A stretch of 64,000 nt of DNA from Hyphomicrobiales bacterium (GTDB lineage Bacteria > Pseudomonadota > Alphaproteobacteria > Rhizobiales > Rhizobiaceae): NCBI GenBank assembly GCA_900466875.1, contig UBNQ01000023.1, positions 310,001-374,000 of the forward strand, in the 5' to 3' direction. The stretch's first letter is position 1. Each line of letters opens with the position of its first letter. The notes under the pieces are model-generated. The model was not told the DNA's origin. It saw nothing but the letters and a program-made list of their open reading frames with translations, and ran no database searches. Both the position numbers and the translations under genes were made by a program. This document shows, one piece after another, positions 20,529 to 30,743 of the stretch.

Positions 20529-21694
20529 CTGCGATCGTGATCTGTGCTGCCTTGGCCGGATGTCAGGCGGTACCGGGTGAAGGACCTCTGGCCTCCGCGA
20601 TCAACGAGGACGCTGGTCGGTCTCCGGCCGAGGTTGGCCGTGCAAATGCCGCAGTGTTCGACATCGTCGATGTCGACAATCACACGGCAAGACTGGTTTC
20701 GGACTATGTTTCGACAGCATTGAAGCGCCGCTTCGGTATCGGCGGCGGTCCGGGCAGGGCGGTCATCGGTATCGGTGACCAGTTGAGAGTGACGATCTTC
20801 GAAGCCGGTGCGGATGGTCTGTTTTCCACCAGCGAACGTAAGCAGACTCCTATCGAAATCGTAGTCCAGCCAGATGGAACCGCGGCGATCCCGTATGTTG
20901 GTACTGTCCGATTCGCCGGTCGCACACTCGAAGAAGCGCGCCAGGAAATTCTTTCGTCCCTGAAGAGCAAGGCTGTCGAGCCCGACGTCATCGTGGCCAT
21001 GGGCGATACACCGTCTCGCTCGGTCACCGTCGCCGGCGCGGTCGGCAAGTCGGCGCAGATCCCGCTCAATCTGAGTGGCGAGCAGATCACCGATGTGATC
21101 GCCAAAGCGGGCGGCCCGACCGCTCAGCCCTACGAGACCTATGTCACGCTCGTTCGAGGCAAGCGAACCGGCACGGCGCTCATGAAGTCGATCATCGAAA
21201 ACCCGTCGGAAAACATTTATGTCCAGCCCGGTGACCAGATCTTCGTGACCCAGGATCCGCGGACCTTCACATTGCTCGGCGCCGTGAAGAGCAATTCGCG
21301 AATCGAATTCGGTGCGAACGACCTCAACGTCCTCGAGGCAGTTGCTCTCGGCCGCGGCGGCAACGACGAAACCGTCAATGCGAAGGGATATTTCCTGTTC
21401 CGTTACGAGGACCCGGCAGTCGTACTCGGTCTGCTCGGCCAGCGCCGGTTTGACGAACTGGCCCGCAAGGGCATGCGACCGGACAAGGACGGCCGTTACC
21501 CGATCGTCTACCGGTTCGACATGAGCCATGCGGACAGCATGCTCGTGGGCCAGACTTTCCCGGTCAAGAGCCGCGACGTCATCTACGCTTCGCGCCATCC
21601 GGCCGTTGATCTGACAAAATTCCTACGCGTCATTGGCACGCCTGTCGGGATTGCCGTGCAGGGGGCCGCTATTTCTAATAATTTGAGTGATTGA
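20516..21694 (+). CDS. Wza-like polysaccharide export lipoprotein of the rkp region
   Basis: A 392-residue outer-membrane lipoprotein if started at TTG 20516. That TTG has GGAG nine bases upstream and gives a compact signal ending in the lipobox L-A-G-C (Cys16); GTG at 20438 is the longer alternative but buries the signal behind 26 residues. After the signal comes a Poly_export domain (about residues 85-175; VGIGDQLRVTIFEAG-like start) and SLBB-type beta-grasp repeats (VGKSAQIPL, and a second near residue 260). It should form the outer-membrane channel for capsule. In Sinorhizobium the gene rkpU lies just upstream of rkpA, so this may be rkpU; that is by position, not by a checked match. A terminator follows. 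Confidence 0.85.
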   Translation: MVRVTAIVICAALAGCQAVPGEGPLASAINEDAGRSPAEVGRANAAVFDIVDVDNHTARLVSDYVSTALKRRFGIGGGPGRAVIGIGDQLRVTIFEAGADGLFSTSERKQTPIEIVVQPDGTAAIPYVGTVRFAGRTLEEARQEILSSLKSKAVEPDVIVAMGDTPSRSVTVAGAVGKSAQIPLNLSGEQITDVIAKAGGPTAQPYETYVTLVRGKRTGTALMKSIIENPSENIYVQPGDQIFVTQDPRTFTLLGAVKSNSRIEFGANDLNVLEAVALGRGGNDETVNAKGYFLFRYEDPAVVLGLLGQRRFDELARKGMRPDKDGRYPIVYRFDMSHADSMLVGQTFPVKSRDVIYASRHPAVDLTKFLRVIGTPVGIAVQGAAISNNLSD

Positions 21695-21696
21695 CG

Positions 21697-21726
21697 GCAC
21701 AACCCTTCGTTTGTGCAGATTTTTTT
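21697..21726 (+). terminator. Rho-independent terminator between the export gene and rkpA
   Basis: The 6-bp stem GCACAA / TTGTGC with an 8-base loop is followed by AGA and a run of T residues. It lies just after the export gene stop, so rkpA probably has its own promoter. Confidence 0.7.
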
Positions 21727-21812
21727 AAAAGTTGTATTTTTTCTGTGTAGTCACGTTGAAGTAGTGGGTTATTCTGCTTTTCTCGTGACAACCACGGGCA
21801 AGTGTGTTGTTA

Positions 21813-21828
21813 AAGTCGGTGCCGACTT
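21813..21828. promoter_or_regulatory. Palindrome upstream of rkpA
   Basis: AAGTCGG TG CCGACTT forms a 7+7 inverted repeat about 45 bases before the rkpA ATG, flanked by TTAA-like bases. Its core GTCGGTGCCGAC differs by one base from the palindrome before hupB. Candidate operator; the regulator is unknown. Confidence 0.35.
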
Positions 21829-21872
21829 AAATCAGCATTAGCTACTATGGCTTTGACAAACGTAGAGTAACG

Positions 21873-24800
21873 ATGACGATAGAAGTAATTGGTCGAGCCT
21901 GCATTGCGCCCGGCGCCAACTCGATCGAAGAGTTGCAGCAGGTTCTCAGAACCGGTCGTTGCACCGTCACGCAAATCCCTGCTGATCGGTGGGAACTGGC
22001 TCGTTTCTGGCACCCCACCCAGGGAACACCGGGCAAGACCTATACGTTTGCAGCTGGCGTTGTCGACGCAATCTATGATTTCGACCCTGCCGTTTTCGGC
22101 CTCTCCCAGCGCGAGGCCATGCAGATGGACCCGCAGCAGCGCATATTGCTGACACTTGTCTGGAAGGCTTTGGAAGATGCCAACTTGCCGGTGAGCACGC
22201 TCGGCAAGGAGCGTGTCGGCGTCTATATCGGCGCGTCGAGCCTCGATAGCGGCAATCTGTCGGCCGAAGATCCGGCCTCCGGCAGCCCTTATTTCATGAC
22301 GGGCAATACGCTCTCGATCGTTTCCAACCGAATCTCGCATGTGTTCGGCCTCAATGGTCCAAGCATGACGATTGATACGGCCTGTTCCTCCTCGCTGGTT
22401 GCGCTGGACCAGGCAACCCGCGCGCTGGAACGGGGTGATATCGATACCGCGATCGTCGGCGGCGTCAATCTTCTCATTCATCCGCTCTCCTTCGTCGGTT
22501 TTGCCCAGGCGCGCATGCTGTCGCCGGAAGGTCTCTGCCGGGCCTATGACACCAACGGTCAGGGTTATGTGCGTGCCGAAGGCGGTGCGGCAATCATCCT
22601 GCGCCGCAGCGATGTGGCGCGTCAGCAGCGTGATCGCAGCTATGCCCGCATCCATGCGACCGGGGTCAATTCTTCCGGCCGCACCAATGGCATCAGTCTT
22701 CCTTCGCGTGAGGCGCAGGCCGATCTGCTGAGCTCCATCTACAAGGGGCATGGCATCGATGTGAACCGCGTCGCCTTCATCGAAGGTCACGGAACCGGTA
22801 CACGCGTCGGCGATCCGGCCGAGGTCTGGGCCATCGGCAGCGTCATCGGCCAGAAGCGCCGTGCGCCACTTCCGATCGGCTCGATCAAATCGAATATCGG
22901 CCACACGGAGCCGGTCTCCGGTCTGTTTGGCCTGTTCAAGGCCATGCTGGCTCTGGAGAACGACTATCTTCCGGCAACGCTGCACCTCGAAACGGCGAAT
23001 GAGGATATCGACTTCGATGCCCTCAACGTGAGGGTCAATACATCTGCGATCAAGCTGCTTCCGGCCAAGGAAGCGCGGCTCGTCGGCATCAACTCCTTCG
23101 GTTTCGGCGGCACCAATGCACACGTTGTCATCGGCGATCCCGAACCGGCGTCACAGGCCGAATCGCCTGCCAAGGGCGATAATCTTCTGTTCCTCGCAAG
23201 CGCCCACAGCGCCAGCGCGCTCGAAGGCCTGCTCAAGGATTACCGTGCACGTCTCTCCGCCGCTGCGCCCGAAAAGGCGCGCCGCATCATCGCCGCAACC
23301 ACGACGAACAGGGATGCGCTGAAATACCGGTTTGCTGTCGATGCGCGCGGAGAACGCGCGGTTCTCGATGCGATCAAGACGCATCTTGCCGGTGAGGCCT
23401 CCGATGGTGAGCGCGGCGAAGCTCCGTCTTCGCTCGGCAAGGTCGCTTTCGTGTTTTCCGGAAATGGTGCGCAATGGGCGGGAATGGGCGTCGAGGCCTA
23501 CCGCGAAAACCCGCATTTCCGCCAGTATTTCCAGTCCTTTAGTGCGCTTTTCGAATATCATCTCGGTGAAAAGCTGACGGACCTGATCGTCGCAGACGAT
23601 CTCGGATCGCGGCTCGCCGATGCGACCATCGCGCAACCGCTGCTGTTTGCCGTCCAGGCATCGCTTTCGGACAGCCTGAGCGCCTATGGCGTCAGGCCCG
23701 ATGTCGTTTTCGGCCACTCCGTCGGCGAGATTGCCGCTGCCTATGCGTCCAAGGCGCTGACGGCAGCCGAAGCCGTTGCAATCGTCGCCAAGCGTTCGCA
23801 TTCCCAGCATCTGTTTGCGGGACAGGGCAAGATGGCCGCAGCCGTGATGGGCGAAGAAGCGGCCGTGGCATTCGCCAAGACGCATGGACTGGATGACATC
23901 CATGTCGCAGCGGTCAATGCACCCAACTCCGTGACGATCTCCGGACCGGTCGACGAAATCCAGACCTTCCGGGATGCTGCCCGTAAGTCCCAGACCGTCG
24001 TCCATATTCTCGATATCAATTATCCGTTCCATCACCCGATCATCGATAGCGCCCGTGATGGGTTCCTGGCGGAACTGCCGGCAATCGAGCCGCAGGCCGC
24101 CGCCTGTACTTTCATCTCTACCGTTACCGGCGGGATCTACGACGGACGTGGGCTCGACGCCGACTACTGGTGGCACAATGTGCGCGAGCCCGTGCTCTTC
24201 CGCTCTGCCGCGGAGGCCGCACTCGATCTCGGATGCAATCTCTTCATCGAGATTTCGCCGCGCACGATCCTGTCGAATTACGTCTCGGACATTGCCAAGA
24301 GCAGGGCGCAGACTGCGACTGTAATCGGTTCGCTGCAGCGCGAAACGCCGGTCCAAGGTCGCGATCCCGTCGCTCGTGCCTTTGCCCGCGCCATCGCCCA
24401 TGGTGCTGTTCCGGTCGCGTCCAGACATTGGGGTAAGCGCAGCCCGATCGTCGATCTGCCGGCGTTGCCGTTCGAACCGACCGCGCTGAAAGTGCCGGCC
24501 ACCACCGACGAGATCGATATCTTCGGCCGCGATTTCAAGAACAGCTACACACTGCTTGGCTGGCGAAACGATCCGAACGGTTCGCACTGGAAGAACCATA
24601 TCGATGCGCTGCTTTTCCCTGATCTCGCGGAACACGTGGTCGATGGCCGCGCTATCCTGCCGGGAGCCGGGTTCCTGGAAATTGCGGTTACCGCCGCCCA
24701 GGCGCATTTCGGTGCCGATGAAGTCGAGATTTCCAACATGGAGATCGTCCGGCCGCTGGAACTGCGTCCCGACCGGATGCTGGAGCTTTCGACGCTCCTC

Positions 24801-27800
24801 TCACCGGAAACCGGCAATATCGAAATCCGCTCGCGCGAGCGGCTGAGTAGCGACGACTGGACCGTTCACGCCGTTGGCCGTTGTCGACGCCCGGTGGATG
24901 AGGAAAGCCACCGGTTCGAAATCGCAGCATCAACCGAAGGCGGCGTGCCGCTTACATCTGCCGAGGTCTATGAAATGGCCGAGCGCTTCGGCCTCCAATA
25001 CGGCCCTCGTTTCCAGCTGTTGTCGAAGGCAGTGCCTTACGGCGAAAATGTCGTCGAGGTCGAGCTGAAGGAAGCGGCATCTCCCGCCCATCCTTATATC
25101 GGCTACAACCTCAATCCGTTCTCCGTCGACGCTGCCTTCCACGGTCTGGTGGCGATGTTCGACCGGCTTTCAGGCGCAGAGGCTGGCTCTCCCTATATTC
25201 CGGTCCGTTTCGGCTCGATCCGGGTCGTGGGCAAAAAACGCGCGATTGCCAGGGCGCGCATCGAGATTGAACGGTTCAGCAGCTTCTCGATCAAGGTCAA
25301 TTTCCGTCTGTATGATGCTGACGGCGGCCAGATCGCCGTTCTTTCGGATTGCCGTTTCCGCCGCACCTCGTTGCGTCGTCACCATACGCTGGATACCGTC
25401 GCCTTCCATTTCGACGCGGTGCCGAGTGCGCTTCTTGCGACGCGCGATGTCTCGGAAATCAAGCTGCCGGCTCTGACCGATCTTGTATCCTCGGATGCGA
25501 AGGACAATGCCTCGTTGATGATCGATGCGGCCGTCTATCGTGCTTGCCACGAGATTGCCCTGTCTCTTGCCGACGCTGATGGCAGGCTGTCTTCTGCGGC
25601 TCTGCCGGGAGAGTCGGAGTTCCGCGCATTCCTGACATCCTGCCTGTTCACGCTGGAGGATGCCGGCGTCGCAGTCGCTTCCGATGATGGCTGGACGATC
25701 CCGCGGGAGTTCTCGTTCCCGAGCGTTGATGAACTGATCCAGGAAATCTATCGCGAGGACTCCTCGCGTATTGCCGAAGCGGTTCTGGTCAACGACGTCT
25801 ACCGCGATGCGCTCGACCATCTATCGCTTTCCGGAAAGCCTGCCGAGGCTGAAAACGAACACACCCGCAATGTCAGCGAAGCGACGCTGGACCACGTCCT
25901 GGTCCATTCGCCACTCGGTCACCTCCGTGCCGAAAACGGCTTTGATCTGACGGAGCGCTTTTGCCGCGAGAATGCCGGAAAAATCCGGTTCATCGTCGAG
26001 CTTGGCACGACGAGCCAGTCCGTGAGCACCCGGCTTGCCGGTCTCGCCGCATCGATCGGTGCAAGACTGGTAATCGCGGAACCGAAGGAAAACGCGCGCC
26101 GCATGCTGGAACTGGCATTCGAGCAGAATGTGCATGTTTCGGTTGTCGAGCCTAAAGCGCTCGCCGGTCTGAAGCGCGTTGATCTGATCGTCGCCGGTGG
26201 CCTGACCAGCCAGTCGATGCTGGTGGGCGACGAGGATGTCCGCCAAGTCGTTCGTACCGCTGCCGCGAGCGGGACGGCAATCGTTTTTGCCGATCGCGCC
26301 CCATCCGCATTCAACGACTTCGCCTTTGGCCTGTCGGAGGATTGGTTCGCGGCAAGCCAGTCCGCCGAATTCCCGATCGGCCAGCTGGCTACATCGGCGC
26401 AGGTGGAAACGCTTCTCTCCGAGCTCGGCTTCGAGAGCTTGTCCGTCAAGGACGTGCAGGCGGATGAGGGCGGCCTGGTCGTCGCCATCGCGCAGTCCCG
26501 CGCCCGACCCGAGGCCGTGGATGCCACAACCGTCAGGGGGAGGCTTATCGTCGTTGCCGAACAGGCGTCCGAGCAGGCGCTCAGCTCCTCTTTCGCCGAT
26601 GCATCGATCGTTCAGGCCGCCGAGGCCGAACGCGCGCTGGAGCAGGTGCTGGAAGGCACCCAAGCTCCCATCTGCATGGCCTATCTCGCCGATCGCGGTG
26701 CAGCGCAGGCCGTTTCGGCGCTTGAGATCTCGCGGCTGTCCCGTTTCAAGGCGCTTGCCGAAGGAATGACCCGTCAGGCAGGCGGTGCTGCGGGCAGGCC
26801 GCGCCTGATCGTGCTGGCGCCGGGCGGCTCTCCGCTTGCCGGCGAAAACAGCGATGCCGCCAATGGCGGATTGTGGACATTCGTCCGCGTTCTCCAGAAC
26901 GAATATGACGCGATCGACATCCATTTGATCGATGCCGAAGGCAAACACGCCATTGCCCTCGTGGACCGCGTTGCGACGGTCGAAGGCGCCAATCGTGAGT
27001 GGCTTTCCGGCGAGAACGGTCTTGTCGAAATCCGTGCTGCGTCCGGCCCGTCTGCGGGACGTGACGGCACCACGTCCGACTTCGAAGCCGCAACCATTCA
27101 CCAGCTGACCAGCGGTCGCGTTGACAGCATCGTCTGGGAACGTTGCGCGCTGCAGCAGCCCGGTGATGACGAGGTCATCATTGCGGTCGAGGCTGCGGGC
27201 CTGAACTTCCGCGACGTCATGTGGTCGATGGGCCTTCTGCCTGAAGAGGCGCTGGAAGACGGATTTGCCGGTGCGACCATCGGCATGGAAATGGCCGGCC
27301 GCGTCGAGCGCGTTGGCTCGGCCGTCACCGATCTGGTTCCCGGCGATCGCGTCATGGGTATCGGCCCTGCCGCGTTCTCGACCCATGTTCGTGTCCGCCG
27401 TGATGGGGTGACGAAATTCCCCGACCGGCTGGATTTCGCCGCCGCCGCGACCGTACCGGTCGCCTTCCTGACGGCCTATTATGCCATGGTCCAGCTTGGC
27501 CATATCGAGCCGGGCGAAACTATCCTCATCCATGGTGCCGCCGGTGGCGTGGGCCTTGCCGCGCTGCAGATCGCCAAGCTGAAGGGTGCAAAGGTCATCG
27601 CCACGGCAGGCACCGTCGAAAAGCGGCGCTTCCTCGAAGCGCTCGGGGCCGACCATATCTTCGACAGCCGCTCGCTGGATTTCGTCTCGCGCGTCCGTGA
27701 AGTCACGAACGGTGAGGGCGTCGATCTCGTTCTGAACTCGCTTTTCTCGGAAGCGATGGAGCGAAGCCTCGAACTGGTCAAACCTTTCGGCCGCTTCCTC

Positions 27801-29303
27801 GAACTCGGCAAGCGCGACTATTATTCCGACCGCAAGATCGGCCTGCGTCCCTTCCGCCGCAACATCAGCTATTTTGGCATCGATGCCGACCAGCTGCTGG
27901 TCAACCTGCCGAAGATCACCAAGCGGATCTTCTCCGAGATCGGTGAACTGTTCCAGAGTGGCGAACTGGTGCCGCTGCCGTATCGCGCTTTTGGTTATGA
28001 CGAGATCGGCAGTGCCTTCCGGCTGATGCAGAATGCCGGCCAGATCGGCAAGATCGTCATCCGTCCGCCGGTTCGCGGCAGGGATCGGGTGGTTGTCGCC
28101 AGCGAGAGAAACCTGCGTTTCAGCGATGCGGGAACCTTCCTCGTCGCCGGTGGCATTGGTGGGTTCGGTCTCGTGGCGGCCGATTGGCTTGTCGCCAAGG
28201 GCGCGCGACGTATCGCACTCTGCTCCCGCCGTGGCATTGCCGACGAGGCGACCATCAGGTCTCTGGAGAAATGGGCCGCTCTTGGCGTTGTCGCCACGAT
28301 TCACGCCTGCGACGTCACCAATGAACAGGCTCTGTCCGCGCTTCTGACGGAATTGCGCGCCACGGCACCGATCAAGGGCATCATCCATGCCGCCATGGTG
28401 CTGGACGACGCTCTCCTGTCGAACCTGACCGACGATCGCAACCGTCCGGTCGTGGATGTCAAGGTTCGCGGCGCAGAGCTTTTGGACAAGCTGACCCGTG
28501 ACGATGCTCTGGAGCTTTTCCTGCTCTTTTCGTCCGCCACAACCATGCTCGGCAATCCCGGCCAGGCGAACTATGTCATCGCCAATGGTTATCTCGAGGG
28601 CCTTGCCCGCATGCGCCGCGCGGCTGGCCGACCGGCTTTGGCCGTCGGTTTCGGTGCGATTGCCGATACGGGCTTCCTGGCGCGCAACGCCGAAGTCAAC
28701 GAAATCCTGTCGAAGAGGATCGGCAAGACGGCGATGAAGGCGCGCGATGCGCTGGAACAGGTCGAAAATTACCTGGTGAGCGAAACCGGTAGTATCGATG
28801 GTGCCGCGGTGATGATCGCCGAAGTGGACTGGAACGCGGTGCGCATGCTGCCGATCGCGACAGCCAGCCTGTTCGAGACCGCCATGCGGGCCGCCGGCAA
28901 TGCGCAATCGTCCGCTGATGGTGACCAGATCGATCTCGAAGCGCTGATCCAGGGCAAGTCCGCCGATGAGGCGCAGGCGATCCTGCACAAGATCGTCGCT
29001 GCGGAAATCGCCGCGATCCTGCGCGTGACCGAAGACAGCATTACGCCGGAAAAAATCCTCAAGGATGTCGGCCTTGACAGTCTGATGGCGATGGAACTCG
29101 GCATGAGCTTCCAGCAGAAGACCGGATTTGATATCCCGTTGAGCGGTGTCGGTGAGGACACGACGGTCAGTGACGTGGTCACCCGCCTGCGTGAGCGAGT
29201 TTCGAAACGGAGTGGCGGGGAGGAGGAGGCTCCGCAGGACGAGGTGCTCGACCGTCTGGTCAAGAGCCACTCGACCCAGAGCCAGAAAGCAGCCGCGCAG
29301 TGA
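21873..29303 (+). CDS. rkpA: RkpA: multidomain reducing polyketide / fatty acid synthase for capsule lipid
   Basis: A 2476-residue type I synthase. Domains in order: ketosynthase (about 1-430; Cys171 in DTACSSSL, then EGHGTGT and NIGHTE), acyltransferase (about 510-820; Ser616 in GHSVG), dehydratase (about 900-1190; His921 in HVVDGRAILP), a degenerate methyltransferase-like stretch (about 1330-1520), a structural ketoreductase-like part, enoylreductase (about 1740-2060; HGAAGGVG at 1887), ketoreductase (about 2080-2270; GGIGGFG at 2093-2099), and acyl carrier domain (Ser2403 in LDSLM). All reducing domains look active, so it should make a saturated acyl chain, held on its own carrier domain since there is no thioesterase. 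In Sinorhizobium, rkpA is needed for K-antigen capsule. Followed by rkpG with a 4-base overlap. Confidence 0.93.
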   Translation: MTIEVIGRACIAPGANSIEELQQVLRTGRCTVTQIPADRWELARFWHPTQGTPGKTYTFAAGVVDAIYDFDPAVFGLSQREAMQMDPQQRILLTLVWKALEDANLPVSTLGKERVGVYIGASSLDSGNLSAEDPASGSPYFMTGNTLSIVSNRISHVFGLNGPSMTIDTACSSSLVALDQATRALERGDIDTAIVGGVNLLIHPLSFVGFAQARMLSPEGLCRAYDTNGQGYVRAEGGAAIILRRSDVARQQRDRSYARIHATGVNSSGRTNGISLPSREAQADLLSSIYKGHGIDVNRVAFIEGHGTGTRVGDPAEVWAIGSVIGQKRRAPLPIGSIKSNIGHTEPVSGLFGLFKAMLALENDYLPATLHLETANEDIDFDALNVRVNTSAIKLLPAKEARLVGINSFGFGGTNAHVVIGDPEPASQAESPAKGDNLLFLASAHSASALEGLLKDYRARLSAAAPEKARRIIAATTTNRDALKYRFAVDARGERAVLDAIKTHLAGEASDGERGEAPSSLGKVAFVFSGNGAQWAGMGVEAYRENPHFRQYFQSFSALFEYHLGEKLTDLIVADDLGSRLADATIAQPLLFAVQASLSDSLSAYGVRPDVVFGHSVGEIAAAYASKALTAAEAVAIVAKRSHSQHLFAGQGKMAAAVMGEEAAVAFAKTHGLDDIHVAAVNAPNSVTISGPVDEIQTFRDAARKSQTVVHILDINYPFHHPIIDSARDGFLAELPAIEPQAAACTFISTVTGGIYDGRGLDADYWWHNVREPVLFRSAAEAALDLGCNLFIEISPRTILSNYVSDIAKSRAQTATVIGSLQRETPVQGRDPVARAFARAIAHGAVPVASRHWGKRSPIVDLPALPFEPTALKVPATTDEIDIFGRDFKNSYTLLGWRNDPNGSHWKNHIDALLFPDLAEHVVDGRAILPGAGFLEIAVTAAQAHFGADEVEISNMEIVRPLELRPDRMLELSTLLSPETGNIEIRSRERLSSDDWTVHAVGRCRRPVDEESHRFEIAASTEGGVPLTSAEVYEMAERFGLQYGPRFQLLSKAVPYGENVVEVELKEAASPAHPYIGYNLNPFSVDAAFHGLVAMFDRLSGAEAGSPYIPVRFGSIRVVGKKRAIARARIEIERFSSFSIKVNFRLYDADGGQIAVLSDCRFRRTSLRRHHTLDTVAFHFDAVPSALLATRDVSEIKLPALTDLVSSDAKDNASLMIDAAVYRACHEIALSLADADGRLSSAALPGESEFRAFLTSCLFTLEDAGVAVASDDGWTIPREFSFPSVDELIQEIYREDSSRIAEAVLVNDVYRDALDHLSLSGKPAEAENEHTRNVSEATLDHVLVHSPLGHLRAENGFDLTERFCRENAGKIRFIVELGTTSQSVSTRLAGLAASIGARLVIAEPKENARRMLELAFEQNVHVSVVEPKALAGLKRVDLIVAGGLTSQSMLVGDEDVRQVVRTAAASGTAIVFADRAPSAFNDFAFGLSEDWFAASQSAEFPIGQLATSAQVETLLSELGFESLSVKDVQADEGGLVVAIAQSRARPEAVDATTVRGRLIVVAEQASEQALSSSFADASIVQAAEAERALEQVLEGTQAPICMAYLADRGAAQAVSALEISRLSRFKALAEGMTRQAGGAAGRPRLIVLAPGGSPLAGENSDAANGGLWTFVRVLQNEYDAIDIHLIDAEGKHAIALVDRVATVEGANREWLSGENGLVEIRAASGPSAGRDGTTSDFEAATIHQLTSGRVDSIVWERCALQQPGDDEVIIAVEAAGLNFRDVMWSMGLLPEEALEDGFAGATIGMEMAGRVERVGSAVTDLVPGDRVMGIGPAAFSTHVRVRRDGVTKFPDRLDFAAAATVPVAFLTAYYAMVQLGHIEPGETILIHGAAGGVGLAALQIAKLKGAKVIATAGTVEKRRFLEALGADHIFDSRSLDFVSRVREVTNGEGVDLVLNSLFSEAMERSLELVKPFGRFLELGKRDYYSDRKIGLRPFRRNISYFGIDADQLLVNLPKITKRIFSEIGELFQSGELVPLPYRAFGYDEIGSAFRLMQNAGQIGKIVIRPPVRGRDRVVVASERNLRFSDAGTFLVAGGIGGFGLVAADWLVAKGARRIALCSRRGIADEATIRSLEKWAALGVVATIHACDVTNEQALSALLTELRATAPIKGIIHAAMVLDDALLSNLTDDRNRPVVDVKVRGAELLDKLTRDDALELFLLFSSATTMLGNPGQANYVIANGYLEGLARMRRAAGRPALAVGFGAIADTGFLARNAEVNEILSKRIGKTAMKARDALEQVENYLVSETGSIDGAAVMIAEVDWNAVRMLPIATASLFETAMRAAGNAQSSADGDQIDLEALIQGKSADEAQAILHKIVAAEIAAILRVTEDSITPEKILKDVGLDSLMAMELGMSFQQKTGFDIPLSGVGEDTTVSDVVTRLRERVSKRSGGEEEAPQDEVLDRLVKSHSTQSQKAAAQ

Positions 29304-30727
29304 CAGAAAAAGATAAGCCGGAAACGACCGTGCCTCCCGCCGGAGGCGCGAAACTTGGTTTTCTGGAAAAAATGCGACAGACAAGCGAAGCCTCCGGCCG
29401 CAATCGGGAAGCACGCCTGAACCGCCAGCCGCAGGCTCCGCTGCGCCAGAGCCCGAAATTCGATCAGCTTCCAGAATACCAGCGTGTCCTGACGCAGCGG
29501 AAAGTCGGTGAACTGATCGGGGTCGATAACCCATTTTATCGTTCCCACGATGTCGCGGCCGGCGCCACAACGGTGATGGGCGGCCGGGACTTTGCCAATT
29601 TCGCCTCCTACGACTATCTCGGGACCAATACGGATCCTTTGGTGACGAGCCGTGCCAAGGAAGCGATTGACCGTTATGGCATTTCCGCCTCCGCCAGCCG
29701 GGTGGTTGCCGGTGAACGTCCCATCCATACCGAACTCGAAGAAACGCTTGCCGAAGTTTATGGTGTCGAGGCGGCGGTCTGTTTCGTCAGCGGCTACCTG
29801 ACCAATGTCGCAGCCATCAGTTGCCTTGTCGGTCCGCAGGATCTCGTCATCCATGACGAATTCATCCACAACAGCGCTCTGGCCGGCATCAAGCAGTCGG
29901 GCGCAACGCGCAGGCTCTTCCGCCACAACGATGTCGACAATCTCGAAACCGTGCTGAAGACGCTCTCGGCAGAATTCCGACGTGTCCTTGTCGTCGTCGA
30001 AGGCGTTTATTCGATGGACGGCGATATTGCCGACCTGCCGAAGCTTCTGGAATTGCGCAGCCGCTACGGCTTCTGGCTGATGGTCGACGAAGCCCATGCA
30101 CTCGGCGTTCTTGGCAGGACGGGCAGGGGCACGTTCGAACATTTCGACGTCGATCCGCAAGAGGTCGACATCTGGATGGGAACGCTGTCCAAGACGACCT
30201 CCAGCTGCGGCGGCTACATTGCCGGCTCACAGGCACTTGCCGATATCCTGAAGGCGGAGGCAGGCGGCTTTGTCTATAGCGTCGGGCTTTCGCCTGTTTT
30301 GGCAAGCGTGGCGAAGGCCGGTCTCGATATCCTGAGCAGTGAGCCGGAGCGGACCGAAAAACTTCACCGCAACGGCGCGCTGTTTCTCGAAGAGGCCAAG
30401 AAGGCCGGTCTTGATACTGGCCTCAGCGTCGGATTTTCGGTCGTCCCGGTTCTCGTGGGCGACTCGCTTCGTGCCGTACAGCTGTCGAACGAGCTTCTCG
30501 AAGAAGGCGTCAACGCGCTGCCGATCATCCACCCGGCCGTGCCGGAAGGCATGGCACGGCTGCGGTTTTTCATCACCTGCAACCATACGGACGAGCAGAT
30601 CCGTCATGCGGTGGAAGCGACGGCACGTCGGCTGAAAGCACTGCAGGCGCGCAATTTCGGCCTTGCCTCGCTTGATATGGAAAAGATGATGCAGCTTTCG
30701 CCACTGCTTCAAACGCCCAATAGCTGA
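29300..30727 (+). CDS. rkpG: RkpG: PLP-dependent alpha-oxoamine synthase
   Basis: A 475-residue fold-type I PLP enzyme of the family of 8-amino-7-oxononanoate synthase, KBL and serine palmitoyltransferase. The PLP lysine is Lys298 in GTLSKT; DEAHALGVLG carries the cofactor-binding Asp and His; HDEFIHNS and FRHND are typical upstream motifs. Such enzymes join an acyl thioester to an amino acid with loss of CO2. The N-terminal 75 residues are an extra polar extension. GTG start overlaps the rkpA stop (GTGA), so translation is coupled and the acyl donor is probably the RkpA carrier domain (inference). It has no biotin-gene neighbours, which argues against a biotin role. Confidence 0.9.
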   Translation: MTEKDKPETTVPPAGGAKLGFLEKMRQTSEASGRNREARLNRQPQAPLRQSPKFDQLPEYQRVLTQRKVGELIGVDNPFYRSHDVAAGATTVMGGRDFANFASYDYLGTNTDPLVTSRAKEAIDRYGISASASRVVAGERPIHTELEETLAEVYGVEAAVCFVSGYLTNVAAISCLVGPQDLVIHDEFIHNSALAGIKQSGATRRLFRHNDVDNLETVLKTLSAEFRRVLVVVEGVYSMDGDIADLPKLLELRSRYGFWLMVDEAHALGVLGRTGRGTFEHFDVDPQEVDIWMGTLSKTTSSCGGYIAGSQALADILKAEAGGFVYSVGLSPVLASVAKAGLDILSSEPERTEKLHRNGALFLEEAKKAGLDTGLSVGFSVVPVLVGDSLRAVQLSNELLEEGVNALPIIHPAVPEGMARLRFFITCNHTDEQIRHAVEATARRLKALQARNFGLASLDMEKMMQLSPLLQTPNS

Positions 30728-30743
30728 GCTCGGGAGCGCGGCC

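Noticed and set aside
25821-29570. 1249-codon open frame on the minus strand
   Set aside because: It is antisense to rkpA, whose domains and active sites are unmistakable. It has no recognisable motif, and long antisense frames arise from high GC in third codon positions.
29300-30727. Calling rkpG a biotin gene (bioF)
   Set aside because: The family match is shared, but there are no biotin neighbours, and it is coupled to a capsule synthase and a KDSR-like reductase.
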